Origin: Blakeslea trispora | Lineage: Eukaryota > Mucoromycota > Mucoromycetes > Mucorales > Choanephoraceae | DNA length: 64,000 nucleotides | Reading direction: 5' to 3' | Assembly: GCA_025331445.1 (NCBI GenBank) | Contig: JAIWNE010000017.1 | Coordinates: 248,001-312,000, forward strand | Shown here: in pieces, positions 11,101-21,670 of the stretch | How the letters are laid out: the number at the start of each line of letters is the position of its first letter | Position numbering within the stretch: position 1 is the stretch's first letter | The notes under the pieces: generated by a model | Told to the model about the DNA's origin: nothing | Databases searched by the model: none | Seen by the model: the letters and a program-made list of their open reading frames with translations, nothing else | Made by a program: the position numbers and the translations under genes

Positions 11101-12320
11101 AAAAGATATGAGTGTTATTTGGCTGTTGAAGAATGCAAGCGCGAGTTGTCTGATCAAAGATTTAGTCTGTATATTCGACGTAGAGCTCTTGCCATGCCTA
11201 AAAAAGACAAGGGAAAGCAGAAGGCTGAAAAGACCTTGAGACATATCCAAAAGGCTGATGTCAATGAACGAGGTGCTATATTCAAGTCTGAAGATGCAAA
11301 ACTTGATCCAGATCCTCAACAACTTTCTCAAGATTTCGTTTTCTCTGGCACGGACAATGGCATTGTAAAAATGTCAGAATCAGTACCTGTTTCACTTGAA
11401 CGATATGTCTACCATTTGAAGCTCCACAACCGTTTCGCTGCTTTGACTGAGCAAACTGAACCTGAATTCCAACCATTGCCTGAAGCAAAGACAGTCTCGG
11501 CTGAAGATGTTGATTTTGCAAGTAGAAACTTTCATTACAGACATGAGTTGGCGTTGATGAAGAAAAACAGTCCGCAAGTCGCTGAAGCAGAAGCAGCATT
11601 GTCACGTCAAAATTTCAGTACTATCAAGAATGAAGAAGATGTTTGGAATGCGTACAGATGTTTACAAGATAATAAGAATGTAGTGAGAAGCTTCTACCAG
11701 AATGCCAAGATGAAGAAGGGTGATATGAAAAGAGAAATGTTATGAAGAAGTCAAAAGATCGTGTTTGTGCTCGAGAACGTCTTTGGTTGAACCCTAAAGT
11801 AGAAGCAGTCAAAGATCGAAAAGGCAAGAAGAAAGTAGAACCTCAGTCATCTCAGAAGCAGTTGGTTATGATGATTGGTGATAGAGGTATGGGTGTTGGC
11901 TCCAGAATCAAGCGGCACTTGCGCTATGGTGGAACTTGGAAACAGGATAACCATGCCCGCTATACAACAGTCAGCATTACCAATGAAAACTATACTTCCC
12001 AGACATGTGTCTATTGCTTTCACAAACTTCAACATCCAAAGCAGCTCATACAAGTGAAAGGCAAAACAGTATATAGAAACATGAAAGGCGCATTCCATTG
12101 TTTGAACCCTGAATGCCCATCTGTCAAGAATGGTCGTGGGGTAAGTGGCCGTGACAAACTGTCTGCTCTTGCTATTGCCATTTCCGGGATTACAACTTTG
12201 CTCTTTCAGCAAACCCTCCCTGCTTTCTGTCAAACCATCAGTCCCTCCGACACTGAATTTAATCACAAAACAGCATCCTTTTGTACAAGAAGCGGTGTAT
12301 TGGCTGCACGCGAAGCGTGA
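8165..12320 (+). pseudogene. Fanzor-family RNA-guided nuclease (TnpB-like RuvC), interrupted
   Basis: Exon 1 is 8165-9643, the intron is 9644-9711 (GTAACA...TTTAG), and the frame then stays open from 9712 except for a TAG at 10687-10689. A frameshift near 11741 leads into the last frame (11742-12320). Residues 1-500 are a low-complexity and helical region, with a stretch (TYQTNLSNMW...LLRIHL) of the kind found before the nuclease core. The catalytic part holds RuvC-I FSGTDNGI (D codon 11353-11355), VMMIGDRGMGVGSRIKRH in the RuvC-II region, a four-Cys zinc finger (QTCVYCF ... FHCLNPEC) and RuvC-III GRDKLSALAIA (D codon 12153-12155). This order is diagnostic of the TnpB/Fanzor superfamily, whose characterised members cut DNA guided by an RNA from the element's own 3' end. 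At about 1,360 codons it is long for the family. Family assignment is firm; activity of this copy is doubtful. Confidence 0.8.
12307..12319 (+). ncRNA. GC hairpin at the Fanzor ORF end, candidate guide-RNA part
   Basis: CACGC-GAA-GCGTG forms a perfect 5-bp stem overlapping the last codons just before the TGA. In TnpB and Fanzor loci the guide RNA scaffold overlaps or follows the 3' end of the ORF, so a stable hairpin exactly here is suggestive. No element boundary or target-adjacent motif could be fixed, so this is only a candidate. Confidence 0.2.
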
Positions 12321-12906
12321 TAAGCAAGGTTGTAAGTGTTACACAAACTCTAATTGCTTTAAAATGCTAAACCTTCTCACCCCCCCAGACATGACAGCCT
12401 TGCCTAAAATAAGAAAGTTAAAAAGTACACCATTACTAACAAATGACTAAAATCATAAGCGAAAGTTTATTTATGCACTGAATTTAGTTTTTGTGTGTGT
12501 GTTTTTTTTGCCGTATAGATTACTTTATTTCCAACAAGATGAATTGTTTTGCCTTCATTTTATGACAACTCAAAAGTCAAGTAGCACAATAGGATTCATT
12601 TTTTTTTTTTTCATGTCAAGAATAAATAGAAAAATGGGTGATTCAAACTACATGATTTTAAATAAAGAAAGAGAAACCGCTTTAAATTAAACACATTTAA
12701 GTTTGACAACAAAGTACAAAAAAAAAACTTTTCTTTTCTTTGTGTGAGTATGTGTTACTTGTAATTTCATGAAAGCGGACAAAAAAAAAGAGTTCATTGT
12801 TACGCTTCTTTTTTTTTTTTTTCTTCTGTGTCCCCCTCCCCTCCCCTTCTCTCTCTCTTTCTCTTTTTTTTTTTTCTCTCTCCCTCTATTTTTCTTTATA
12901 AGTTCA
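12321..12906. other. Intergenic: Fanzor 3' flank and methyltransferase promoter
   Basis: The first part contains a C7 run (about 12382-12388) and no gene. The last 100 bases are a long CT tract (about 12810-12895) leading to the ATG at 12907, typical of a fungal promoter or 5' UTR. A guide RNA for the upstream nuclease, if still present, would be expected to start in the left half. Confidence 0.45.
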
Positions 12907-14000
12907 ATGGGAAGTCAGCTTTCAACTAGAAGAAGAGTACCGAGTAGAAAGAAAACAAACAGCAGTATCTCCTCAGGTACCTATAGTGACAGTTTCCATA
13001 ACGATGACTCCAACTCGTCATCTTGTCAACCCAAGTTTTTCATCGACATGTTCACGAATCTCGGTTCCGTTTCCGCTCACCAAACAGCCGAACATTATTT
13101 GATGAAACATCTATTTCAACGCACCTATTTTGCCCCCATCGATGACATGCTCTCAAAGCCAGGCTCAGCTGTGTTGGATGTAGGCTGTGGTCCAAATGCC
13201 TCTTGGCTGTTGGATATGGCAGTCGAGTTTCCTAACTGTACTTTCTATGGCTTTGACCTGGTAGAGCCCTTATCCGAAGTTAAACTAGATAACCTTATAC
13301 CCCCTAATTGTAGATTAAGGAAACATGATGTCTTTGACGGTTTCCCTTATGAAGATGCCCAATTTGATTATATCCATCAGAGTTTGATGCAGACAGTCTA
13401 TCCTGCAGATAAGGTTGCTTGGATGTTGGATGAGCTGATGCGTATGACAAAGGAAGATGGCATGATTGAATTTTTAGAGAGTGATATCATTCCAAAGCGG
13501 ATGGGTCCATTATTTGAAAAATTATTCGATGGAGGTAAAACAAGGAAATGATGACGAATGGCCTGTTATTGAAAACATTCATCTAGTTCGTTGCTTTATA
13601 AAAGAATATTTCGGTTCACCTTTTCATGGACCTTCACTTGTCAAAAGGATGTCAGAAGCTGGTCTGATCGATATTCAGACAGATTATGGTTCATTGCCTG
13701 TTTGTTGGGGAGGCTATATTGGTAAACTGGTGTATGAGGTAAAGAGAGAGAGAGAGAGAGAAAGGAAATAAAACAAAAAGAAAATGATGATTAAACACTT
13801 GTTCTTATTTACAGGATACACTCATGATGTTTAAATTGCTCGGTCCAAAACTAGCTCCATTTATGGGCTATGAGGGAGACTATGATCCAGTCGAATTTGA
13901 GAACTTTTTAGACAAGGCATTTGATGAATGTGTAGAATATCAAACCTATTTTAATGTTCGATGGGCTTGTGGCAGAAAACCTGTATCAAACAAATCATAA
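12907..14000 (+). CDS. Class I SAM-dependent methyltransferase, one-base frame break
   Basis: The start at 12907 follows the CT-rich leader; the N-terminus MGSQLS fits an N-myristoylation signal (Gly2, Ser6), so membrane attachment is possible. After a Ser-rich segment comes the Rossmann fold: motif I LDVGCGPNASWLLDMA, acidic loop YGFDLVEPL, KHDVFDGFPYEDAQFDYIH and the strand DGMIEFLES. The frame shifts at 13534-13540 (GGTAAAACAAGG): removing one A gives a continuous reading DGGKQGNDDEW. An intron at 13739-13814 contains an (AG)n run. The last exon, 13815-14000, ends TAA. The fold resembles fungal LaeA/UMTA-type small-molecule or protein methyltransferases; the substrate is unknown. Either a sequencing indel or a recent mutation. 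Confidence 0.85.
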
Positions 14001-14198
14001 AATAACAAACGATAGAATATAAAAAAGCAATATATATAGATACACACACATACACGCACACATATATATATATATATATATACACCCAATTTTCTCTCTC
14101 TCTCTCTCTTTCTTATAAATCACATGATAGAAAAAAAAAAAAGGGGGGGGGGAGGGGAACTCGGTCTTTAATTGTATTTGATTTACGGTTATTATTCT
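14001..14198. repeat. Microsatellite-rich spacer
   Basis: Contains (CA/TA)n at about 14040-14084, (CT)n at about 14094-14112 and an A/G homopolymer block at about 14130-14152. It lies between two convergent genes and probably serves as the 3' UTR of both. Confidence 0.7.
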
Positions 14199-16662
14199 TT
14201 AAATCATTTGTGCTACAAGTTGAATTTTTAGAAAAAAAAAAAAGGGAACAAGATCATAAAATAAGCTTACCATGGACCAAAGCCTTTTCGGCAAAGAACC
14301 GAACATCAACATCTGTGTCTTGAGCAAGTTGCTTAAGAACATCTACTACTTTTGTCTGTACAAGTTCACTGGTGGTAGGATCCTTTTGTAAGATGGGCAC
14401 AAGTACCTCTAAGGCTTTAGCCACATTGAATCGAACATTAGGAATAGGGTCATTGACCAATTCAATGACAATAGGCAATACTTTTTCTTGAATAATATCA
14501 GGCGTGAGAGATACAGCCATTGTCTAGACAATCACATAGGATCATTAGTATAAAGAGGCAAAAGATACTTGTCGAACTTACAGAAAGTGTAAAGAGAGTA
14601 GTCATACGATAGAGATAATTCTCATTGCGAGCCATCTCAATCACACGAGGCAAGACAGTATCATTAGCCCAATCATGGCCAAAAATCTCAACTAGCTGTT
14701 TCAGATTGGTGGTGGCAGCATCTCGAATGGAAAAGACGGCATCACCAAGCCATGAAAGACACAAGTTTAACAGTTTCTCATCAAAGAAACCAATACCCAA
14801 CTGAGAGGCAAGTAAAGGAATGTACTGGATGATAGCCAATCGCACTCTCCACTGTTTATCTTCAGCTAATTCAACGATAGCAGGTAAAAGCGATTGAGAC
14901 AGACGTTCTACACCAATCACTACGAATCAAACGATCAGTGTTCATCCTCTAGATTATAAAGAAAGGGGGTTTTATTTTTACCTTGATTTACGTTTTCCAA
15001 TTTAGAGATAATATTCAATCGAACATCAGGAAAGTCATCCTTCAAGAGTTGAAGGAATAAGGGCAATAGGTATTCAATGGTTCTATAGAATACATATCAA
15101 TTCCTCTCCTTTCTAGAGATTGAACGGTCAGTTAACTTACAAATTTTGACCAAGAATAGGTGCAAATCCGCTAATGTTGGTGGCTATAGCAGCACGTACA
15201 TGCTGGTTAGTATCAATCACCAGATCTTTGATGCAAGGAAGTAACTTTTCAATCACAACAGATTGATCAATCAGTTTAGCAAAATCTATTGAGACAAAAA
15301 GTGAGCACACCAAGATTTGTTTCTTTTTGGATTTTATTTTACCAGGTGCCTGACCAATAGACATAATCTTGACTTCACCTTCAGTATCCTTAACCAAACT
15401 GACAAACAGAGTCACCAGATCTTCCCGGGTCATAGTCTCACCAAATGCTTCACATAACTTGTATGTTCGATTCAGTAAAGATCATTTGAAATAGAAGAAG
15501 ATAGACTTACTTTGGTAAAATGAGTAGCTACCATATATCTCACTCGCCATGATTTGTCTTGACCAAGGCTCTTTAAGGTGGCCAAGAGATGTTGTCTACA
15601 CTCTTCAGGACTCAACATGTGAGCTATTTGAACCAAATCCTCTACAGTCAACAGTCGAACAGTATCCTGATCATCTGTAGTCAATCTAAGGAAAAGAGGC
15701 AAAATGTGGTTGATTAATTGGGGTTGAGTCAATTCCTTTGAAAAGTTCTGCCGTTAAACAAGAAGTGAATCAGTCTATAGATTTCGATCAACAAATGAAA
15801 TCTTACCACAAGTGCCTTTGCAGCTGCTCTCTTGACCATAGGTGTATCATCTTGAATCAGTTGAGCAAAAGCGGTTCTCAACTCATTCTGTTGTTCTGCT
15901 GTACATTTGGAATAAACGGTAGCATATAATCCACAGGCAGAGATACGTCCTGTGAACCAATCGGCTGTTGTCAATCGCTTTAATAGAGGAAGGAAATAAT
16001 GTGTTACTTGTGAGTTATTTAGTTGCTTAGCAACCTGATTCATAGATTCCACTGCCTATGTATTTAAAGATGAATAAAAAGAAAACGGAGTCTTGATATA
16101 GATAAATGTCCTTTTATTTTTCTTACCTTATCTCTCACAAGCACTTCTTCTACTGTAGCCAAGTTTTCCAGAGGATTTAATAGATAATGAGCAAATTCAG
16201 GGCCACCCACATAATCTGAGAAATTAGCCAATTCCTCTGCCACAGTCAACAAGACTTCATCCTCATCATCAATTGTTTCTATTATAAACGCGTATTGAGA
16301 TCCATTTCTTGATAACAAGAAAACATTGACTACTTACCACTCAAGAATTGAATCAGTTCATCGCGTGTTCTTTGAGGACCTAATGCAATAGCAATCGTGC
16401 TCAAGTTTCGAATAGCATTCAGGCGTAATTGAACATCCTCATGCTTGAGTTCATCTGCTAATACAGCAATAGGATACAACTCTTGTTCTTCACTTGTTCT
16501 GGCACTGATAGGTTGGTTTCCAAACTGAGTGTCGGGTAAAGTAACAGAGGCTGTAGATGCCAAAGTCGATGTGTTGGAGTCTAGATTATCTACATCAGAA
16601 CTAGTGACTGTAGGTTCGGTATTTGTAATGGCTTGCTGAGGATCGTTGTCCATGTTTTCCAA
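14199..16662 (-). CDS. tpd3: Protein phosphatase 2A scaffold subunit A (PR65), HEAT-repeat protein
   Basis: Ten exons on the minus strand: 16662-16338, 16278-16127, 16055-15807, 15747-15511, 15457-15343, 15285-15141, 15082-14982, 14919-14582, 14523-14271 and 14212-14199. All introns are GT-AG and phases close exactly, giving about 642 aa with the final residues HAQMI before TAA. HEAT repeats follow the PR65 order, with hallmark stretches [98 protein letters not shown] and [12 protein letters not shown]. The protein scaffolds the PP2A catalytic and B-type regulatory subunits. Compared with the human protein (589 aa) there is an extra acidic, Ser/Thr-rich N-terminal extension of about 50 residues. 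No break; this is the best-preserved gene of the window. Confidence 0.97.
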
Positions 16663-17437
16663 AAAGAAAAAAAAAAGAGAGGGGATGATGAGAGAGAGAG
16701 AGAACTAGTTTAATGTACAGAAATCAACTACTGTTTAGCAACTTGATTACAAGCCAGCCAATCAGATGCCATCGTTGGTCTTATATTGCAATCAATGAAA
16801 TTTTAAAATTAAAGCACCGTGAAGCTCCTTTTTTTTTTCCACAACCTTATTAAAACTCTTTCCAACATCGAATATGAATAGTAGAGAGTCAGACGAGTAA
16901 CAGAATGGCTAAATTTAAGCGGAAATAAAAGTAAAAGATGCGCTTGATAGTAGATATTAGAGCAAGCTAAACAGACCTATAGAATCAACAGGAACCTTTC
17001 AGATCGCCTCTCTCTCTTTTCGGAAACTACTTTAGAGAAAAGACGAAACTCTTCCGAAAACATCTTCATCAACTTGCAATGAAATATAGTTCTGTGTTTA
17101 AAGACACAATCAAAGAAAGCAGTTTGATTGGTTACCTAAACACTGCAAGGTCAACACCAACAGCACTGAAAGAACTTTTGCGAGATGGATGATATACCAC
17201 GTCAAGTTCTTAAAATTTGTGCTCCTAAATTTGAGTTCTGAGTGTCGAAACAGGTTCTCTCAAAATTTGTTGAGACCAAGAATACACATTGCTTGTCGTA
17301 CCTAAAACAATCTCAGTTGCCTTCGTTCCGGCTTCCAATGTGGTTAATGCTCTCAGAGCCACACTTTATTTTTCATATAAATATAGTATTAAGATTTTAA
17401 ATCCCTTTCTTCCTTATATCTTTCAAAGCCGCGCACC
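16663..17437. other. Promoter side of PP2A-A and left flank of the transposon region
   Basis: No gene is seen. A short (AG)n tract (16690-16702) lies just upstream of the PP2A-A start on its strand. The rest is AT-rich without recognised motifs. Coding of retroelement type begins at 17438. Confidence 0.4.
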
Positions 17438-18905
17438 GTGGAAACAATTATGACTGATATCAACGAGAATGAAGAACGATATTTCACAGCAAATGAAGTA
17501 CTTGAATTATTTAAGCGACTCCGAGTTGAAGAACGTACTAGACGAGAACAGGAACGTCACGGTACAGAATTGCCATTGGAAATATCAGAATATTTGGATA
17601 GCACGCCAACATATGAACTTAAAGAGGAGTTCACTCGATTTAAAAAACAGGTCGCCAGATACAAAAATGACAACTGGATCAAACCACAACAGATGAACAA
17701 GGAACTTATTCCTGAACTTAAGAAGTGGAAGACAGACACCCACCAAGTTATTACATCAATTTATAAGTACTCGGAGAACACCCGCGTACAAGCCAGAGCA
17801 ACCACTGAAATCTATGAGCAGTTGGTGTACTTACGAGACAAAATCGGATTCACTAATCCAGAAGACAAAGAGATCTTCGACGGGGCCATCGACCAGTCTG
17901 CCAAGCTGGCAACGTTTGGCTTTGGTCAGGCAAAATTTCAGGACAATGATGCAAAGGAGTATGTCACAAGAGCCTTGCGTATCCCAGTTAGTGTACAACA
18001 TAAAATACGATCAAATGATGAAGAAAAAACAAACAATACTTTCGACCAAGAATTCCTTGATGAACTTGTAGAGATTGGGTAATATGCAAGAATAAAAAGA
18101 CAAGTGAGTACTTTGATAATCCTTTTATTCTGATAAAGAGAGATAAGTTTTCTATCTACTGAATTTACAACGACTATTTTTACAAAATGATTTGAGATTG
18201 GTTTATTCGATCATTTAAGCTGAGAGTAGAAATGATTGTTGATAGGCAAGCTTTAAAGACTTGTTCTTGTTATAATAAGGGTTATTGTTATTGATGTATG
18301 ACTAGTTTGGAAATGATCTAAGGGATTGATTGGCTCAATCCTGAAGTTGATCTCAGCTGTCATTTATATTTAGGATGTGCAATTTATCTGATTGATACTC
18401 AGTCTGAGTCTGAGTAGTTACATCTTGCATTTCAGGGTGAATCCCTTAGTCTTTACTTAACTAGGTAATGATTCCAATTCAGATACATGAAGTTCTTTTT
18501 AAAGAATACTTCTTTGTCTACAATGATCTTTTAATGAACATCTTTTATAAATCAATTATGGTGTAATCACCACAGGATTGCTTAAGTCGACTCTACGAAC
18601 CGTCTTTCAGACTGGAGGGGGAGGATGACTTTTTGACCAAGATCGAAAAAGATCGGTTAAAAGAAGAACGAAGAAAAAAGAACAAAGAGAAACGTGATGA
18701 AAAAGATTTGGTCAAAAAGGCTTTAGTACAACAGTCACGACTACCCGAAAATAAACAGAAAATGTTTATGGGAAATGTACGCAATCTCCATAAGACAATA
18801 GCACAGAAAAAGCTAGATGAATTAAGCCAGTTCAAACAAGCATACCCTAAAGGAGAGAGCACATATAAAACAAAAACGTATATGTCACAACAGCTATTCA
18901 AATAG
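17438..18905 (+). pseudogene. Gag-like ORF of an LTR retroelement, split by an LTR
   Basis: A charged, helical ORF starts at 17438 (ATG; ...NEVLELFKRLRVEERTRR...) and continues to 18066, where LTR F1a begins. After the LTR (from 18575) the reading resumes in frame (DCLSRLYEPSFRLEGEDDFL), passes through a Lys/Glu-rich coiled-coil-like segment and stops at 18905 with TAG. Joining bases 18066 and 18575 keeps the frame without removing any duplicated bases. No zinc knuckle is visible. The integrase piece that follows and the lack of RT between them suggest an internally deleted element. Gag identity is inferred from context. Confidence 0.45.
18067..18574. repeat. LTR F1a (508 bp)
   Basis: TGTAGAGATTGGG ... 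GTGTAATCACCACA, TG/CA bounded. It is the reverse complement of 31983-32490, of equal length and differing by about one base. Flanks GAACT and GGATT do not match, so the target duplication is lost or the copy arose by recombination. Confidence 0.85.
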
Positions 18906-19486
18906 ACTACATTACGCCTGATGAAGAAGAAAGAAAGACTATCCTTAAAGATGTACATAATTTTGGTCATTTTGGAAGCGAAAGCATGGTGAAAGAAATT
19001 CACTCTAAAGGATATCATTGGCCCAAGTTGGTAGACGAAGCAAAAGACATCGTAAAGAAATGTCCACCTTGTCAAAAATACAATATTGCCAAAACAGGAT
19101 ATAATCCGTTAAAGCCAATTCTGGCGATGATGCCCGGTGATCACTGGACCATTGACATGATGGGACCTTTTACTCCCTCAGGAGAAGAACAATACACAGC
19201 AATTTTAATCTGTGTAGATATATGTACAAAATATGTCATCATCAGACCTGTGAAAAATAAGATGTCAAGTACTATAGCCAATGAACTCGTTAAAATCATG
19301 GGTGACTTTGGTCTCATGAAAACACTGAGTAGTGACAACGGAAGAGAGTTCCGAAACTCAGTGATGAATCACATAAGCAGTGCATTAGGCATTGATAGAA
19401 GATACTCTATACCCTATCATGCTAGATCAAGAGGCGCTGTAGAAAACTCAGTAAAAACTGTGTTACAAGTCCTGCGAAAATATGTC
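18896..19486 (+). pseudogene. Retroelement integrase fragment
   Basis: Reading in frame with 18902 gives the HHCC zinc-binding region (DVHNFGHFGSESMVKEIHSK ... CPPCQKY), then the rve core with first D in GDHWTIDMMGPF, second D in LSSDNGREF and Glu in RGAVENSVKTVL. It ends abruptly at 19486, where another ORF starts. RT and RNase H are missing. The preceding gag-like ORF is in another frame and overlaps by a few bases. It is a relic of a Ty3/gypsy-type pol gene. Confidence 0.75.
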
Positions 19487-20581
19487 ATGGCTCTTTCACC
19501 TAAAAAATTGACTCATAACTCGACTTCAGGCACCAACACCAGTCGCCGAGGAACAAATGCAAAATCGCGCTCCTGGTCTCAAGTCGCTTCAGCTTCGACG
19601 ATCAGATCGTGTCTTCCTTCTGTCGTGTTTGGCTTGTCTGAACATGAATTCCTTAAGAATTGAAGTCTATATTTGTATATAAAGATCTACATCATAATTG
19701 GATCAAGTAATCCTACCAACATTATGTCAGTCTAGAATGATTTCATTAGCAAGTGCTATGAATCTGGACTAAAGAAGATGATAAGCAATAAGTCTTGCTA
19801 AAGAAAGTAAAATGTCAATATGTCATTAAAGGTGACACAAACTAGTCTATGACATTGTTCTCTTGAATATCCAGATTTAGTAAAGAGTAAAGACTAAAGG
19901 AAGTCAAAGACGTAATAGCAATAGTAGATAGCAATGGGTATAAATACTCTCATTTATTTTGTTCATAATAAAGGCATACGTAAAACAGTCTCAAACTACT
20001 TACTATACTTGTCCCCTCTATATTTCTATTTACCTAAATATCACACCTTTCAACAGGACGGCACCCGTCACGTCTTCCCAGCCCAACTCGGGCTCATCAG
20101 CTTCCAAGTTTGCACCACAAGTAGATGATGTCCTTCATGACACTATCCGCCCTTTCATACCCGGGCTCGCAAAAAACAGTGTTTTGATTGAGACAACTAA
20201 AATCCAAGACCTCATCCCCTTGAAGTCCTACTTTGCTTCTTTGAACACAGATAAAGATTTTAAGTTTTTTGGTGGAGTGAAAGTCGAACGTAATTACCTT
20301 CGACGTCGTTTCTACGAAACCACCTGGGATGTCGAATGTGATGAATACCGACAACTTTTAGAGGACGGTATCACTCTCCCTGATGGCACTGTTGTTAAGG
20401 GTTATAAGAGTTTACCCGCTGATGCCAATGTAACGAGAGTACGGGTTGAACGATTACCCTTGATCCACCCTCTCCGTTTGAGAGAACAAATGTTGCAACG
20501 TTTTGCACACTTCGGAGAAGTTCTGGATGTATGCCTTCAAACCCAGCATGGCGGCTTTGAAGGCGACGGCTGGGTGATCCT
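19487..20581 (+). pseudogene. Retroelement ORF1-like coding fragment, split by LTR J
   Basis: Starts at an ATG at 19487 (MALSPKKLTHNSTSGTNTSR, Ser/Thr/Arg-rich), is interrupted by solo LTR J (19621-20045), and resumes in the same frame at 20046 (RTAPVTSSQPNSGSSASKF). It runs through a folded region (RNYLRRRFYETTWDVE; VTRVRVERLPLIHPLRLREQ; FGEVLDVCLQT) to 20581, where LTR D1 begins. The basic, RRM-like C-terminal part resembles ORF1/gag proteins of non-LTR or LTR elements. Family is uncertain, and there is no RT here. The protein is cut at its C-terminus by LTR D1. Confidence 0.4.
19621..20045 (+). repeat. Solo LTR J (425 bp), TSD CCTTC/CCTTT
   Basis: TGTCGTGTTTGG ... AAATATCACA, start and end resembling LTR B. 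Flanks are CCTTC (19616-19620) and CCTTT (20046-20050), one mismatch. A TATA-like box (GGTATAAATACTC) lies near 19936. Removing LTR plus one duplicate restores the interrupted reading frame. Confidence 0.8.
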
Positions 20582-21173
20582 TGTTGTGAACATTTAGAAT
20601 CTATATACTGATTACGAAATAAATGATACAAAGTATTATTATACATACTATATCTGGACATAGAGTCTAGAATAGAACTAGAGTAACCGTAATAGATCAA
20701 TGTCTACTTCATCTATCTATCCTTTAGAGATCGATTCTAATATGATGCTAACTTGAGAGACAAATTGGATCATATATCAAATAGACCAATTGGCTCTTGG
20801 GACTCAGGCCTTATCGATGTGGATAAACTATTGATATCAGCTATACCGAATCAGAATTGATGTGACAATGAAAATGACAAGATGGTGCTAAAGATTTTAT
20901 TAAAACAATTTTTTCTGTCTTACCATCTCAGATCAGCTATGACCTGAGAGCTGAGTAGACTGAATATCTGAGACATGGTCAATGATATAGTGTTCCGTAT
21001 CCTCGATATTAAAATAGATTCCCTGATCATCTCTAGATGACAGAATCAGTTTATCCGACCTAAAAGATATAAATACCTAGATATTCCATAGCTATAAACG
21101 ACATCTGATTTTTCTTTAATAAACCTATACAAGTTCTAAAGGATTTCTCTGTTTCATTCTTACACTCACAACA
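20582..21173 (+). repeat. LTR D1 (592 bp)
   Basis: TGTTGTGAACATTTAG ... CACTCACAACA. It is the reverse complement of LTR D2 (52367-52959) with few differences. Flanks ATCCT and GTCAC do not match. It sits at the junction between the plus-strand ORF1-like fragment and the minus-strand gag of Gypsy-O, so it may mark a recombination joint. Confidence 0.85.
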
Positions 21174-21352
21174 GTCACAGTTGATAGTAGTGTGGCCACT
21201 ATTTTTTCCGTGATATTTGCAGTAGTAAGCATTTGAGCGTGTTGAATAATGTGACGAGACATTTGATTGTCCGTTTTGGCTATTGTTGATGTCGGTGTTT
21301 GAGTGGTTCACAGTCTTACCCCTTCCGAATCTACCACCATCATAAAAGCTGT

Positions 21353-21670
21353 TGTTTTGTGACGGATTAGTTTCTGTCTTTAAAATAAAAACCAACTGTT
21401 TATTGTGTTAATGAAATTTATAAAAAATATATAATATAATCATACCAATTGTGATTGTTGGTTTGCGATGTGAAATGTGAAATAGTAAGAAATATCAAGT
21501 CAATAAGAAATAAAGAAAAGTTAAGGAAAAGAAGAAAGTGATAAAACGTCGTAAGTCGTAGATTGCATGCATATTTATATATCACTCAATCGTTTGACTA
21601 GATCAAAGAAATGGTCTGAGCTCGAGAAGTCGGTGTTGTAATATGGGCATTTTGTGACTTAATCAAATCA
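21353..21670 (-). repeat. LTR C, 3' copy of Gypsy-C
   Basis: TGTTTTGTGACGG ... TTAATCAAATCA on the plus strand, 318 bp, matching 26481-26798 base for base by eye. A TATA-like box on the minus strand (GATATATAAATATGC) lies near 21575. The integrase frame runs into it and stops at 21598. Confidence 0.95.

Noticed and set aside
14033..14112. Repeat array reminiscent of CRISPR spacing
   Set aside because: It is simple CA/TA and CT microsatellite sequence without spacers; no CRISPR array exists in the window.
18067..18574. LTR F1a as the 3' LTR of the gag-like ORF before it
   Set aside because: The reading resumes in frame after the LTR, and the same LTR stands as a perfect solo copy with TSD at 31983-32490.
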